From assembly GCF_020089865.1 (NCBI RefSeq), contig NZ_JAIRBM010000003.1, positions 62,001-126,000 of the forward strand: a stretch of DNA of 64,000 bases. The letters are read 5' to 3'. A program made the translations under genes and the position numbers. Source of the stretch: Microvirga puerhi (GTDB lineage: Bacteria > Pseudomonadota > Alphaproteobacteria > Rhizobiales > Beijerinckiaceae). This document shows, piece after piece, positions 37,424 to 46,693 of the stretch. How positions within the stretch are numbered: the first letter of the stretch is position 1; every line of letters starts with the position of its first letter. The notes below the pieces were generated by a model. That model was not told the DNA's origin. It searched no databases and saw nothing but the letters and a program-made list of their open reading frames with translations.

Positions 37424-37840
37424 ATGACGAAGAGTACCAAGCCCCGCATTATTCTGACGGCCACAGATCACGAAAAGCTCTCGGTACTGGCGAATGCGGC
37501 CGTCAATACCATGCCGGACGTGGCAGCCGGGCTGACGGAGGAGCTCGAGCGGGCACATGTTCTTTCGCCAGGGCGTCACGCGGCCGACACCGTGTGCATG
37601 GGTTGCGTGGTCGATTTTCGGGATGACATGACTGGCCGGGTACAGACGGTGACACTCGTCTATCCGAACGAGGCCGACATCTCGAAGGGCCGCATCTCCG
37701 TATTGACGCCGATTGGTACGGCGCTGATCGGACTTCCCGTCGGCAAGTCGATTCATTGGACCACGCGGACAGGCGAGAACAAGCGCCTGACGGTGCTTCA
37801 GGTCCGCGAGCCCGCGGTCGCGGAGCCCCAACCTGCCTAA
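37424..37840 (+). CDS. rnk: Rnk-type (GreA/GreB C-terminal domain) regulator
   Basis: A 138-residue protein of the nucleoside diphosphate kinase regulator family. The N-terminal helical part RIILTATDHEKLSVLANAAV is followed by the GreA/GreB C-terminal FKBP-like fold: VVDFRDDMTGRVQTVTLVYP, ISVLTPIGTALIGLPVGKSI and W.TRTGENKRLTVLQV. Rnk binds RNA polymerase near the secondary channel without the cleavage coiled coil. AGGAG precedes the ATG by seven bases. It stands 99 bases before speD. Confidence 0.82.
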   Translation: MTKSTKPRIILTATDHEKLSVLANAAVNTMPDVAAGLTEELERAHVLSPGRHAADTVCMGCVVDFRDDMTGRVQTVTLVYPNEADISKGRISVLTPIGTALIGLPVGKSIHWTTRTGENKRLTVLQVREPAVAEPQPA

Positions 37841-37939
37841 CGCACGCCTAGGTATATCACATGAACGATCGCCACGCGGCCAGTCGCGTGGCCCATCCCC
37901 GTCTTGCCATCGGCAGAATTCCTGCCAACGGAGTACTGA

Positions 37940-38458
37940 ATGGCCGAACCGAACCGCCGCAGCGGAGTTGCCGCCTCCGACCTGCGCCCGCCCGCGCATG
38001 GCTTCGAAAGCCGCTCGCGTCATGCTGGCCGGAAAACACCTCTCTCGATTCTGCCACCGACTCACGAGCCGTCCGATGGCGGTCGCCTCGACCATTTCAT
38101 TCGACGCGACGGACTCCTCTTTGCGGGGACGCATCTGATCGTCGACCTCTGGCATGCGACGAACCTCGATGACTTGCCTGTTGTCGAGCAAGCCCTGAAG
38201 GATGCTGCAGTCCGCGCGGGCGCGACATTGCTGAACATCGATCTCCACCACTTCACACCGAATGGCGGCATCTCCGGCGTTGCGGTTCTGGCGGAGAGCC
38301 ACATCTCCATCCATACCTGGCCTGAGATTTCTTATGCGGCGGTCGATGTCTTCATGTGCGGAAATGCGCAGCCGCATAAAGCCGTTGAGATTCTGAAAGG
38401 CGTATTCCTGCCCGGGATCGTGACACTCGCCGAGCATAAACGGGGAGTCGTCGTATGA
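37940..38458 (+). CDS. speD: S-adenosylmethionine decarboxylase proenzyme
   Basis: Makes decarboxylated SAM, the aminopropyl donor for spermidine. Small SpeH-type enzyme: GTHLIVDLWHATNLDD near 63-78, LLNIDLHHFTPNGGISGVAVLAE, and the self-processing site ESHISIHTWPE, whose Ser becomes the pyruvoyl group. The 172-residue product has an N-terminal extension of about 50 Arg/Pro-rich residues compared with typical 115-130 residue SpeH; ATG 37940 has CGGAGT upstream and I see no better start. It overlaps speE by four bases (ATGA). Confidence 0.92.
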   Translation: MAEPNRRSGVAASDLRPPAHGFESRSRHAGRKTPLSILPPTHEPSDGGRLDHFIRRDGLLFAGTHLIVDLWHATNLDDLPVVEQALKDAAVRAGATLLNIDLHHFTPNGGISGVAVLAESHISIHTWPEISYAAVDVFMCGNAQPHKAVEILKGVFLPGIVTLAEHKRGVVV

Positions 38459-39288
38459 GATGGTTTCAAGAAAAGTTATACGAGCATCATAAGCAAGCGC
38501 TTTCCATCGATACCGTTCATTATCATTGGCGGACTGAGTTCCAGGACGTGCTGATCTTCGAGAACGCGACTTTTGGCAAGGTCCTCGTGCTCGACGGCAT
38601 CGTACAGCTGACCGAGCGCGACAATCACATTTACCACGAGATGATCGTTCACGTGCCCATGCTGGCGCACGGGGCCGCTCGAAACGTGCTCATTATCGGC
38701 GGAGGCGACGGTGGCGCCCTGAAGGAGGTCCTGAAGCATCCCGTCGAACGAGTGACCCTGGTCGAACTCGATGACGAGGTGATCAGTCTTTCCCAGCTCT
38801 ACCTGCCGAACGTATCGGATGGAGCATTTATCGATCCGCGAGCCAGCGTGCAGGTCATGGACGGCACACGGTACGTCGAGCAGACGCGAGAGAAGTTCGA
38901 TGTCATCATCATCGACTCGACGGATCCGCTGGGACCTGGAGAGACACTCTTTACCGCAGCATTCTACGAAGCATGCCGACGACGACTCCGGCCCAGTGGC
39001 ATCATCGTGGTCCAGAGCGGAGCGCCCTTCTTCCAGCCGAAGGAGTTGGAGATGGTGTGCAGATCTCTGTCGGAATCTTTCGACGGGGTAAGGCCTTATC
39101 TTGCGCCGGTTCCGACCTATGCAGGCGGAATGCTGGCGCTTGTCGCCGCGGGCGCGTCCCGCGACGCATTGCGCCCGCCGTGCAAAGTCCTGCGCGAGCG
39201 ATTCCGACCTTTGCAGGGCCAGACGCGCTATTACACACCCGAGGTGCATCGGGCCGCGTTCACGCTTGCGCCTATTTTCGCGCCATAG
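38455..39288 (+). CDS. speE: Polyamine aminopropyltransferase (spermidine synthase)
   Basis: Transfers aminopropyl from decarboxylated SAM to putrescine. The 277-residue protein has the N-terminal beta domain (WRTEFQDVLIFENATFGKVL, LDGIVQLTERDNHIYHEM), the nucleotide motif VLIIGGGDGGALKEVLKH near 80-97, and the catalytic stretch IIIDSTDPLGPGETLF near 158-173. Overlap with speD means coupled expression. No putrescine-forming enzyme is adjacent, so putrescine must come from elsewhere. Confidence 0.95.
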   Translation: MRWFQEKLYEHHKQALSIDTVHYHWRTEFQDVLIFENATFGKVLVLDGIVQLTERDNHIYHEMIVHVPMLAHGAARNVLIIGGGDGGALKEVLKHPVERVTLVELDDEVISLSQLYLPNVSDGAFIDPRASVQVMDGTRYVEQTREKFDVIIIDSTDPLGPGETLFTAAFYEACRRRLRPSGIIVVQSGAPFFQPKELEMVCRSLSESFDGVRPYLAPVPTYAGGMLALVAAGASRDALRPPCKVLRERFRPLQGQTRYYTPEVHRAAFTLAPIFAP

Positions 39289-39362
39289 TGCCCTACAGAC
39301 TGCCGTGAGTCGAAGGTCGGAGGGGCATCAATCCTGAATTCAGACGAGCCGGAGAATGCATC

Positions 39363-42356
39363 TCACAAGCCTAGGCGCCTGGCCATCAGTTCCGCGACAT
39401 GGAGTGTCTCTTTCCCGGCTCCCTGCTCGATCTGTTCCCGGCAGCTATAGCCATTCGCCAGGATCAAGGTTTCAGGCTCGGCCGATCGCACAGTCGGCAG
39501 CAGCACCCGCTCGCCCGCCGCCATGGCGACATCGTAGGTTTTCGCGCTGAAGCCAAAGGCTCCGGCCATGCCGCAGCAGCCTGACCGCATGATGTCATAA
39601 TCAAGGTTGAGCCTGTCGAGAAGCCTGCGCTCCCCGCCGTCCTTGATCACCGCATGCTGATGGCAATGGATCTGCACTAGGGCCTTGGCATGCGAGTCCG
39701 GTTGTAGCGTGCGGCCATCGGCATGCTGGTCCATGAAGTCGCTGAAGAAGACGCTTTGTTCGGAAAGCCGCTTGGCGATTTCATCCTCGGGATAGAAGTT
39801 TATAAGCTCGTCCTTGAAGGAGGTCAGACAGGCAGGCTCGAGACCGATAAGCGGCGTTCCGGCGCGGATCTCCTCGCCCAGAACCGTCATCGTCTGCCGC
39901 CACAATCGCTTGGCCGTTCCAAGCCAACCCCAGTCGTATAATGGGCGCCCACAGCACAGCGGCCGATCGGGAATGACGACCTGAAAACCGAGCTCTTCGA
40001 GAATCTTCGTGGCGGCGATGGCAGTTGCAGGGCGAAAGTAATTGTTGAACGTGTCCGGCCAAAGCAGGACCCGTCGACCTCCGTTCCGTGGTGCCTCACG
40101 GCGGCGGAACCAGTCGGTAAAGGGCTCGGGGGCGAAGCGAGGGATCGAACGCTGCTGCGCGATTCCGCCCGCGGCCTTGGCAAGGCCGCGCAACACCGGC
40201 GTCTGCGTGAGGAGGTTGGCGGTCCGGGGCATGCGCGACGCCTCGCGCGCCAGCCAGTAGATCCAGCCCATCGCATAGGCATGTCGGGGCCGCAGGCGCC
40301 AGGCATAGTGATGAGCACGAAACTCGGCCTTGTAGCTCGCCATGTCGACGCTGACGGGGCAGTCGCTCTTGCAGCCCTTGCAGGCCAGACACAAGCTCAG
40401 CGCATCTTCGACGGCATTGCTGCGCCAGCCGTTGTTGATCGGTCCTCCGTGCAGCATCTCGAACAGAAGCCGCGCCCGTCCACGGGTCGTATATTTCTCC
40501 TCGTGCGTCGCGAGATAGCTCGGACACATCACCTCACCGTCACTGTTGTGACGGCGGCATTTCCCGACGCCGACGCAACGCTGGGCAGCGCGCTCGAAAC
40601 CTCCTTCGTTCGGAAAAGTGAAGTAGGTCTCGAGCTTGCGGGGGTGATAACTTGGCCCGAGCCGAAGGTTGGATGTGATCGGGTACGGATCGATCACTTT
40701 GCCGGGATTCATGAGCCATTGCGGGTCCCAGATCGCCTTGAACTCTCGAAAGGCGCGGACCAGATCCGGCCCATACATCTTCTCAAGAAGGGCTCCTCTT
40801 GCTTGCCCGTCTCCGTGCTCGCCCGAGAGGGAGCCGTCGTGACGAACGACGAGCTCCGCCGCCTCATCCAGGAATTCACGCCAGCGCTCTATCCCCGGTT
40901 CGTCGTAAAGTTCGAAGGCGATGGCACAATGGACGACGCCGCCTGCGAAATGACCATAGATGACGGGATCATAACCATACTTGGCGAAGAGCGTCTTAAG
41001 CTCGCGAAGATAATCACCGAGCTGGTCCGGAGAGACCGCGCTGTCCTCCCATCCCGGCCAGGTATCGGGATGATTCGGGACGTAGGATTCAGCTCCAAGG
41101 GAATCATCACGAACGTTCCAGATCCGCTTCTGCTGGTCTTTGTCCTGGATCAGCTTCGGGTCGACGCCATCGCTCCCCTTGAATGAATCGACAAATTTCT
41201 GGGCTTTCGCGACGGCGTCATCGTCGTTCTCGCCACCGAACTCGACGAGGAGCCATCCCTTTCCTTGCGGGAGAACTTTCAGGTCGTCGGTGTGCAAGCC
41301 CTTTGTCTTGTATCGATCGATCAGGGTTTCATCGAAGCCCTCAAGGCCGATCGGCTGGTATTTGAGAACGTTGGGAACGGCGTCGGCAGCCTGAAAGATG
41401 TCCGGAAACCCGACAATGGTGATGACGCGTGCCGGAGGATTGTGAATGAGGTTGAGGGTCGCCTCGAGAACGATCACGCATGTGCCTTCGGTTCCAACGA
41501 GGGCACGGGCAACGTTCATGTCTTTCTCTGGCAGGAGCTGGTCGAGATTCTCATAGCCCGAAACCCGACGCGGGATCTCCGGGTATTTCTGTCGGATCAG
41601 GTCACCGTATTGACGGCGCAGTTCGTCGAGACGACGATAAATCTCGGCACGGCGTCCACCAGCGCGCAGAATCGACCGAAAGGCCTCGTCGTCGGTGGGA
41701 CCGACTTTCAGCTGCAGCCCCTCATAGGTCAGGATCTCCAACGCATAGACGTTGTGCACCGTAATCCCGTTCATGACCGCATGGACGCCGCCGGAATCGT
41801 TGCCGATCATGCCGCCGAGGGTGTTGTGATCGTGCGTGGCGGGATCGGGACCGAAGGTGAGACCGTATTTGGCGGCTTCGTCCCGCAGATGGTCCAGAAT
41901 GCAGCCAGGTTCGACGCGCGCCAAATGGCGTTCGGGGTCGATTTCGAGCACGCGATTGAGATATTTCGAGAAGTCGATCACAACAGCCGTATTGCAGCAC
42001 TCGCCCGCAAGGCTCGTTCCTCCGCCACGCGGCAAGATGGGCGCGTGGTGGCGACGGCAGATCTCGAGGGTCTTGACGACAGCTTCACGGGTTCTCGGAA
42101 GCACGACTCCGATCGGAACCTGCCGGTAGTTCGAGGAATCCGTCGCATAAAGAGCCCGGCTTCCATCATCGAAGCGAACTTCGCCATCCACTGCGGCCTC
42201 AAGCTCCCTGAACAGAGCCTTGGGATCGAGACCGGGTACGTCCGTGTATACAGTTCTGATGCGGCCCCCAGGAGCGCGCTCAATTCTTCGTTCCGGGTGC
42301 CTTTTGCGGTTCTCCGACGACAGCTCGTTCGCCTCTGTCACCGCCACGTTGGCCAT
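39363..42356 (-). CDS. FAD-binding and Fe-S oxidoreductase (D-lactate dehydrogenase/YdiJ type)
   Basis: A 997-residue fusion. N-terminal FAD_binding_4 domain (ILPRGGGTSLAGECCN near 102-117, DHNTLGGMIGNDSGG) and FAD-oxidase C domain (about 280-560, with HFAGGVVHCAIAFEL), then iron-sulfur motifs CVGVGKCRRHNSDGEVMCPSY and CLACKGCKSDCPVS near 660-730, and C-terminal CCG-type domains with CCGRPLYDWGWL, IHCHQHAVI and SGCCGMAGAFGF. Such enzymes oxidise D-lactate or other 2-hydroxyacids and pass electrons to the quinone pool. It is third in the minus-strand operon behind the ThDP enzyme and the FMN oxidase. Confidence 0.88.
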   Translation of the reverse strand: MANVAVTEANELSSENRKRHPERRIERAPGGRIRTVYTDVPGLDPKALFRELEAAVDGEVRFDDGSRALYATDSSNYRQVPIGVVLPRTREAVVKTLEICRRHHAPILPRGGGTSLAGECCNTAVVIDFSKYLNRVLEIDPERHLARVEPGCILDHLRDEAAKYGLTFGPDPATHDHNTLGGMIGNDSGGVHAVMNGITVHNVYALEILTYEGLQLKVGPTDDEAFRSILRAGGRRAEIYRRLDELRRQYGDLIRQKYPEIPRRVSGYENLDQLLPEKDMNVARALVGTEGTCVIVLEATLNLIHNPPARVITIVGFPDIFQAADAVPNVLKYQPIGLEGFDETLIDRYKTKGLHTDDLKVLPQGKGWLLVEFGGENDDDAVAKAQKFVDSFKGSDGVDPKLIQDKDQQKRIWNVRDDSLGAESYVPNHPDTWPGWEDSAVSPDQLGDYLRELKTLFAKYGYDPVIYGHFAGGVVHCAIAFELYDEPGIERWREFLDEAAELVVRHDGSLSGEHGDGQARGALLEKMYGPDLVRAFREFKAIWDPQWLMNPGKVIDPYPITSNLRLGPSYHPRKLETYFTFPNEGGFERAAQRCVGVGKCRRHNSDGEVMCPSYLATHEEKYTTRGRARLLFEMLHGGPINNGWRSNAVEDALSLCLACKGCKSDCPVSVDMASYKAEFRAHHYAWRLRPRHAYAMGWIYWLAREASRMPRTANLLTQTPVLRGLAKAAGGIAQQRSIPRFAPEPFTDWFRRREAPRNGGRRVLLWPDTFNNYFRPATAIAATKILEELGFQVVIPDRPLCCGRPLYDWGWLGTAKRLWRQTMTVLGEEIRAGTPLIGLEPACLTSFKDELINFYPEDEIAKRLSEQSVFFSDFMDQHADGRTLQPDSHAKALVQIHCHQHAVIKDGGERRLLDRLNLDYDIMRSGCCGMAGAFGFSAKTYDVAMAAGERVLLPTVRSAEPETLILANGYSCREQIEQGAGKETLHVAELMARRLGL

Positions 42357-42414
42357 TGCGGCATCCTTCCGTTAACGTCGGGCCTCGTGCATTCCAGCAA
42401 CGCCTATGGGACCT

Positions 42415-43629
42415 TCAGTGCACGATGACATCGCGCTGGACGGTCTTCACATCCGTCACGCCTGTGAGCGCCATGCCGGCATCGAGCTCCTCCGATATCA
42501 AGGACAGGGCCTTGGAGACCCCTGCCTCTCCACCGGCCCCCAGCCCGTAGAGATAGGCGCGTCCGATAAGGCATGCCTGTGCGCCGAGAGCGAGAGCTTT
42601 CAGGACGTCGAGACCTGAACGGATTCCGCTGTCGAAGAGGATCTCGGCGCGGTCACCGACTGCATCCCGTACCGCCGGGAATGCCTCCACGGTCGAGGGA
42701 GCCCCATCGAGCTGGCGACCGCCATGGTTCGACACGAGGACCGCGTCCGCGCCTGCGGCAACCGCGATCTCGGCATCTTTCGGATCGAGGATGCCCTTGA
42801 TGATGAGCTTGCCCGGCCAAAGCTTCCGCACCCACTCCACGTCATGTCGGTCGAAGGAGGGATCGAACTGCTGCTTCACCCATTCCGACAGGATCCCGAG
42901 ATTGCCCGAATGCTTGATAGCGTCCTTGAGGTTGCCGAAGGTGTATTCCTTGCTTCCCAGCATTCCGAAGGCCCAGCGCGGATGCATGGCGATGTCCATG
43001 ACGTTGGACAATGTCATTCGCGGGGGAATGCCGAGGCCGTTATGGACGTCAGCCGTGCGCTGGCCTTCGACATGGAGGTCCATGGTCAGGATTAGCGTCG
43101 GGCATTGTGCTGCATGCGCCCGCTCGATCAGAGATTGGCTGAAGCCCCGATCCTTCATCAGGTAGAGTTGAAACCAGAAGGGTTTTCCGGTCGCGGCAGC
43201 AACGTCCTCTATGGAACAGACCGACATGGTGCTCAGGCAAAAGGGCACACCTGACGATTGCGCAGCCCGCGCGGCATGAATTTCACCGTTGGGATACACG
43301 GCGCCCGTCAGACCCGCCGGCGCGAGTGCGACCGGCAGTGATACGGGCTCACCGACGATGGTCGTCTCCTGTATCCGTGCGGAAACGTCGACCATGACCC
43401 GCTGGCGCAGCTCCAGCGCATCGAGAGCCTCCCTGTTCGCCCGCAGGGTGAGTTCGTCATAGGATCCAGCTTCGACATACTCGAAGAACGTCCGTGGCAT
43501 GCGCCTTTTCGCAATCTCGCGAAGGTCTTCAATATTGGCGATCGTATCCCACGACGGGCGTGTCTCTGTCTTAGCGGCCGATGCAGAAGCCAGCTCCTTC
43601 GATCCGACAATGGCATTGATGAAGGGCAT
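42415..43629 (-). CDS. lldD: FMN-dependent L-lactate dehydrogenase / alpha-hydroxyacid oxidase
   Basis: A 404-residue TIM-barrel flavoprotein. RRMPRTFFEYVEAGSYDELT, LPVALAPAGLTGAVYPNGE, LILTMDLHVEGQR, the FMN-phosphate Lys in KLIIKGILDPKDAEIA, and the catalytic His in VLVSNHGGRQLDGAPST near 300-316 are conserved, followed by FDSGIRSGLDVLKALALGA. It oxidises L-2-hydroxyacids, most likely L-lactate, to 2-oxoacids. It begins nine bases after the ThDP-enzyme stop and lies 58 bases before the FAD/Fe-S gene. Substrate is inferred from context. Confidence 0.88.
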   Translation of the reverse strand: MPFINAIVGSKELASASAAKTETRPSWDTIANIEDLREIAKRRMPRTFFEYVEAGSYDELTLRANREALDALELRQRVMVDVSARIQETTIVGEPVSLPVALAPAGLTGAVYPNGEIHAARAAQSSGVPFCLSTMSVCSIEDVAAATGKPFWFQLYLMKDRGFSQSLIERAHAAQCPTLILTMDLHVEGQRTADVHNGLGIPPRMTLSNVMDIAMHPRWAFGMLGSKEYTFGNLKDAIKHSGNLGILSEWVKQQFDPSFDRHDVEWVRKLWPGKLIIKGILDPKDAEIAVAAGADAVLVSNHGGRQLDGAPSTVEAFPAVRDAVGDRAEILFDSGIRSGLDVLKALALGAQACLIGRAYLYGLGAGGEAGVSKALSLISEELDAGMALTGVTDVKTVQRDVIVH

Positions 43630-43638
43630 GGCTGCCTC

Positions 43639-45393
43639 TCAGATGATCTCGCGTACCTTATCCGACGCAATCGTGAGTGCGATGGAGCCGGCATTCGATG
43701 TGCCGCGTGCGAGCGCTTCCGCAAAGTGGGCAGCCTGCTCGGGGCTGATCTTCGGCGGCATGGGAGGCTCATTTGGATCCACGACAGCTTCGATCACGAC
43801 AGGTCCCCGGGTCGCGAGCGCTTGCCGCAGGATTTCACCACAAGTCTTCGGGTCCTCAATGGTGAAGCCGGTGCAGCCGAAGCCTTTGGCGACGGTTGCG
43901 AAATCGATCGGCTGGAGCGCGCAGACATATTCCGGATTGCCGAGGAAAACCATCTGTTCCCATTTGATCTGACCGAGAACGTTGTTCTTGATCACGATGA
44001 TCTTTACATCGAGATCATATTTGACAGCCGTCGCCAGCTCTCCGAGCAACATCGTGATCCCGCCATCTCCGACGAATGCGACAACCTGCCGGCTCGGATA
44101 GGCAAGGGCAGCGGCGTTCGCATAGGGAAGGCCGCAGGCCATCGTGGCGAGATTTCCGGAGCAGGAGAACATCATGTTCCCGCGCATGTCGAGGTGACGC
44201 GCCGCCCAGGTCGTAATCGTTCCGGAATCGGTGGCGATGATCGCATCGTCGGACAGGAGGTTGTTGAGTTCGTGGGCGACGACCTGCGGCTTCATCGGCA
44301 TGCCGGTCCGTGTTCCGCGCTCCCGCATGAGTTCGCGCCACTTGGTCATCCCGGCCTGGGCCGTTTCCAGAAACGAGCGATCTTGGTGGTGATCGAGTTT
44401 CGGCAAAAGCGCCCGAAGAACCCGTGCGGAATCGCCGACAAGCGCCGCATCGACAGGGTAGCGAAGGGAAACGCGCTTAGGGTCGAGCTCAACCTGAACG
44501 CATTTGGCCTTGCCGGGCTTCGGGTAGTACTCGATGTATGGGAAACTGGAGCCGACGATCAGAAGCGTATCGCAGCTTTCCAAAGCTTCCTGGGATGGCC
44601 GCGTCCCCAGAAGCCCTGTTCCACCTGTGGTGTAGGGATGATCATCAGGCAGGACGCCTTTGCCGAGAAGCGGCTTCACGACCGGCGCGCCGAGTCGCTC
44701 CGCGACGGTCTCGACCTCGCCTCCTGCGCCGAGGGCGCCCCTTCCTGCCATGATAACGATTTTCCGCCCCTCGTTCAGGATTGCCGCCGCGCGGGCGAGC
44801 TGATCGTCCGTCGGGATATGGGCGCTTTCGGCCATGAGTGCCGAGACATGATCGGGCCGATTGCGCTTCGAGCGGAGATCCTTCCTGACAGGCTGATCCT
44901 GAATGTCCGCCGGTGCCGTGATGTGAGCGACACCCCGGTAGGCCAGAGCCGTGCGACAGGCGAGTTCGGTTACATTCTGAACATGGGCGGCGCCCATGAT
45001 CCGTGAATTATAGACACAAACATCCATGAAGAGCTTATCGAGCTCCACATCCTGCTGCGTGTAAGTGTGCAGGAGATCGTGGAACTGAAGGCCTGTGATG
45101 GCGAGAACCGGTTGCCCGTCAAGCTTGGCGTCATAGAGCCCGTTGAGGAGATGGATCCCGCCGGGACCGGAGGTGGCGATGCAGACGCCGAGTCTGCCCG
45201 TCCATTTGGCATGAGCGCAAGCCATGAAGGCAGCCGCCTCCTCGTGCCGAACTTGAATGAACCGGATTCGATCCTCGGCTTTGCGTAGCGACTCGATAAT
45301 GCCGTTGATTCCATCGCCTGGAATTCCGAAGACCCTGTCGACGCCCCAGTCGATCAGAGTTTCAACGAGGATGTCTCCGGCAGTCATTGACAT
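43639..45393 (-). CDS. ThDP-dependent pyruvate oxidase/dehydrogenase-type enzyme
   Basis: A 584-residue thiamine-diphosphate enzyme of the PoxB/acetolactate synthase superfamily. ETLIDWGVDRVFGIPGDGIN, the cofactor-activating Glu in RHEEAAAFMA, GVCIATSGPGGIHLLNGLYDA, the middle FAD/ADP-like domain with VVKPLLGKGVLPDDHP, and the ThDP-Mg motif VAFVGDGGITMLLGELATAVKYDLDVKI followed by NN (about 440-470) are present. ATG 45393 has GAGGAG nine bases upstream; the frame is open further but unmatched. With lactate oxidases downstream, quinone-linked pyruvate oxidation to acetate is the likely role, though acetolactate synthase-like activity is not excluded. Confidence 0.85.
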   Translation of the reverse strand: MSMTAGDILVETLIDWGVDRVFGIPGDGINGIIESLRKAEDRIRFIQVRHEEAAAFMACAHAKWTGRLGVCIATSGPGGIHLLNGLYDAKLDGQPVLAITGLQFHDLLHTYTQQDVELDKLFMDVCVYNSRIMGAAHVQNVTELACRTALAYRGVAHITAPADIQDQPVRKDLRSKRNRPDHVSALMAESAHIPTDDQLARAAAILNEGRKIVIMAGRGALGAGGEVETVAERLGAPVVKPLLGKGVLPDDHPYTTGGTGLLGTRPSQEALESCDTLLIVGSSFPYIEYYPKPGKAKCVQVELDPKRVSLRYPVDAALVGDSARVLRALLPKLDHHQDRSFLETAQAGMTKWRELMRERGTRTGMPMKPQVVAHELNNLLSDDAIIATDSGTITTWAARHLDMRGNMMFSCSGNLATMACGLPYANAAALAYPSRQVVAFVGDGGITMLLGELATAVKYDLDVKIIVIKNNVLGQIKWEQMVFLGNPEYVCALQPIDFATVAKGFGCTGFTIEDPKTCGEILRQALATRGPVVIEAVVDPNEPPMPPKISPEQAAHFAEALARGTSNAGSIALTIASDKVREII

Positions 45394-45705
45394 GATCATC
45401 TCCTCGATGAATGGGCGGCGGATCGCCAGCCAAATGAGGCCTGGCCTGTCGGCTGCCGCCGCGCAGGAAGCGTGCGCTCGCGGGGAAGCGAGAATTGCCA
45501 AGGTCAGGCTTGACTCCGCAGCCCCCACGCGACGACGAAAATGAGGCCTCATCTCACCGCGCGCTCCTTCGACCGAAACTGGGTGACTAAAAGGGCGCCT
45601 CGTGCGAGAGTTCCAGGGTCGACGAAAGTTTGTCCGCTGCCGTACCATGTTGCCGGGTAGATCCAGGCGGCCGAGGCTCTACCATGGTCAAGCTGGAGCG
45701 TGAGC
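45394..45705. other. Divergent promoter region between the ThDP operon and the Crp-family gene
   Basis: 312 bases with no gene I can support. AAATGAGGCCT occurs twice, at 45432-45442 and 45539-45549; the second forms a perfect 12-base palindrome ATGAGGCCTCAT (45541-45552). These are candidate operators. No clear FNR/CRP box (TTGAT-n4-ATCAA or TGTGA-n6-TCACA) is visible. Confidence 0.45.
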
Positions 45706-46434
45706 GTGACGGAGAGCCAAGGCGCGGCAAAGCATCGGCAAATTCCAATCCGAAATCGCCTGCTGCAAGCCATTTCGTCCCGAGATCTGCAGACGCTTTG
45801 GCCTCGTTTGGAGAGAGTAGAGCTTAAGCCCCGACAGACGCTCCATCATTCCGGCACTCCGGTGGAGTCCATCTATTTCATCGAAAGTGGACTTGTCTCC
45901 GTTTCGGCCAAAGCATCACCCGGTACATGGGTGGAGGTCTGGCTGATCGGCTCCGAGGGAATGACCGGCGTTCCGGTCCTCCTGGAGGATACGGACGACC
46001 CTCCGTTCCGACGCGTGGTCCAAGTGGGCGGAAGCGCACACCGGATCTCCCGCCAAGAGTTTCAGGATGCGGTCCAAAGGTTGTCGTCGCTGCGGGCGAT
46101 ATTGCTCAAATATGCCCAGTTCGTCTTGCTGCAAACTTCCCAATCGGCTGTTTGCGAAGCGCACCATCCCCTGAAGCAACGCCTGTGCCGCTGGCTCCTG
46201 CTGGCGCGGGATGGGTTGGAAAGAGACGATATCCCTCTCACACACCAGATGCTTGCGCGACTGCTCGGCGTAAGGCGCGCAAGCATCACGGAATGTTTGC
46301 GTATCCTTGAGGAAGAAGCAGCCCTTGAGAACACACGAGCGCTGATCCACGTGAGCCACCCGGAGAGATTGGAGGGCCTGGCGTGCAGTTGTTACAACCT
46401 CATCAGAAGCGAGTACCGGCGGCTGATCACGTGA
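45706..46434 (+). CDS. Crp/Fnr-family transcriptional regulator
   Basis: About 242 residues. The cyclic-nucleotide-binding-like beta barrel (LQTLWPRLERVELKPRQTLH, ESIYFIESGLVSVSAK, WLIGSEGMTGVPVLLE) is followed by the long dimer helix and an HTH_Crp_2 domain (LTHQMLARLLGVRRASITEC, LRILEEEAALENTR). N-terminal cysteines needed for an FNR Fe-S cluster are absent, so oxygen sensing by that route is unlikely. Start is a GTG; GTG 45706 has GGAG seven bases upstream, GTG 45700 is the alternative. Divergent from the lactate/pyruvate operon, its probable target. Confidence 0.85.
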   Translation: MTESQGAAKHRQIPIRNRLLQAISSRDLQTLWPRLERVELKPRQTLHHSGTPVESIYFIESGLVSVSAKASPGTWVEVWLIGSEGMTGVPVLLEDTDDPPFRRVVQVGGSAHRISRQEFQDAVQRLSSLRAILLKYAQFVLLQTSQSAVCEAHHPLKQRLCRWLLLARDGLERDDIPLTHQMLARLLGVRRASITECLRILEEEAALENTRALIHVSHPERLEGLACSCYNLIRSEYRRLIT

Positions 46435-46636
46435 AGCCCCATAGTCGCAGTTGCTGCACGAACGACTCCGGCGCGAAGTCGCCGAAGAGACGTATGTCCG
46501 AGGAGCCGTCGCAGATTCTCTAATCCCTCGATCCGATCGAGGTCTCGGGTAGACTTCTTAGGAAGGGCCTTTTCCTGAGACCGCCAGTGGTGAGACGACG
46601 AGGCAAAGGAGAAAGCGATAGAGACGTGAAGTCACG

Positions 46637-46676
46637 CATATCCTCTCCCCGGATCGTGAAGCGGGGAGAGGATATG
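46637..46676. terminator. Strong hairpin between convergent genes
   Basis: CATATCCTCTCCCC at 46637-46650 and GGGGAGAGGATATG at 46663-46676 are perfect 14-base arms around a 12-base loop. No T tract follows. It sits between the Crp-family gene and the end of the RTX gene, so it could stop transcription from both sides or be a member of a CCTCTCCCC-type palindromic repeat family. Confidence 0.55.
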
Positions 46677-46693
46677 AAGGCAGGAGAGGATCG

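Noticed and set aside
37199..38437. 412-residue minus-strand frame across rnk and speD
   Set aside because: Antisense to two recognisable genes, no domain, skewed Arg/His/Gly composition.
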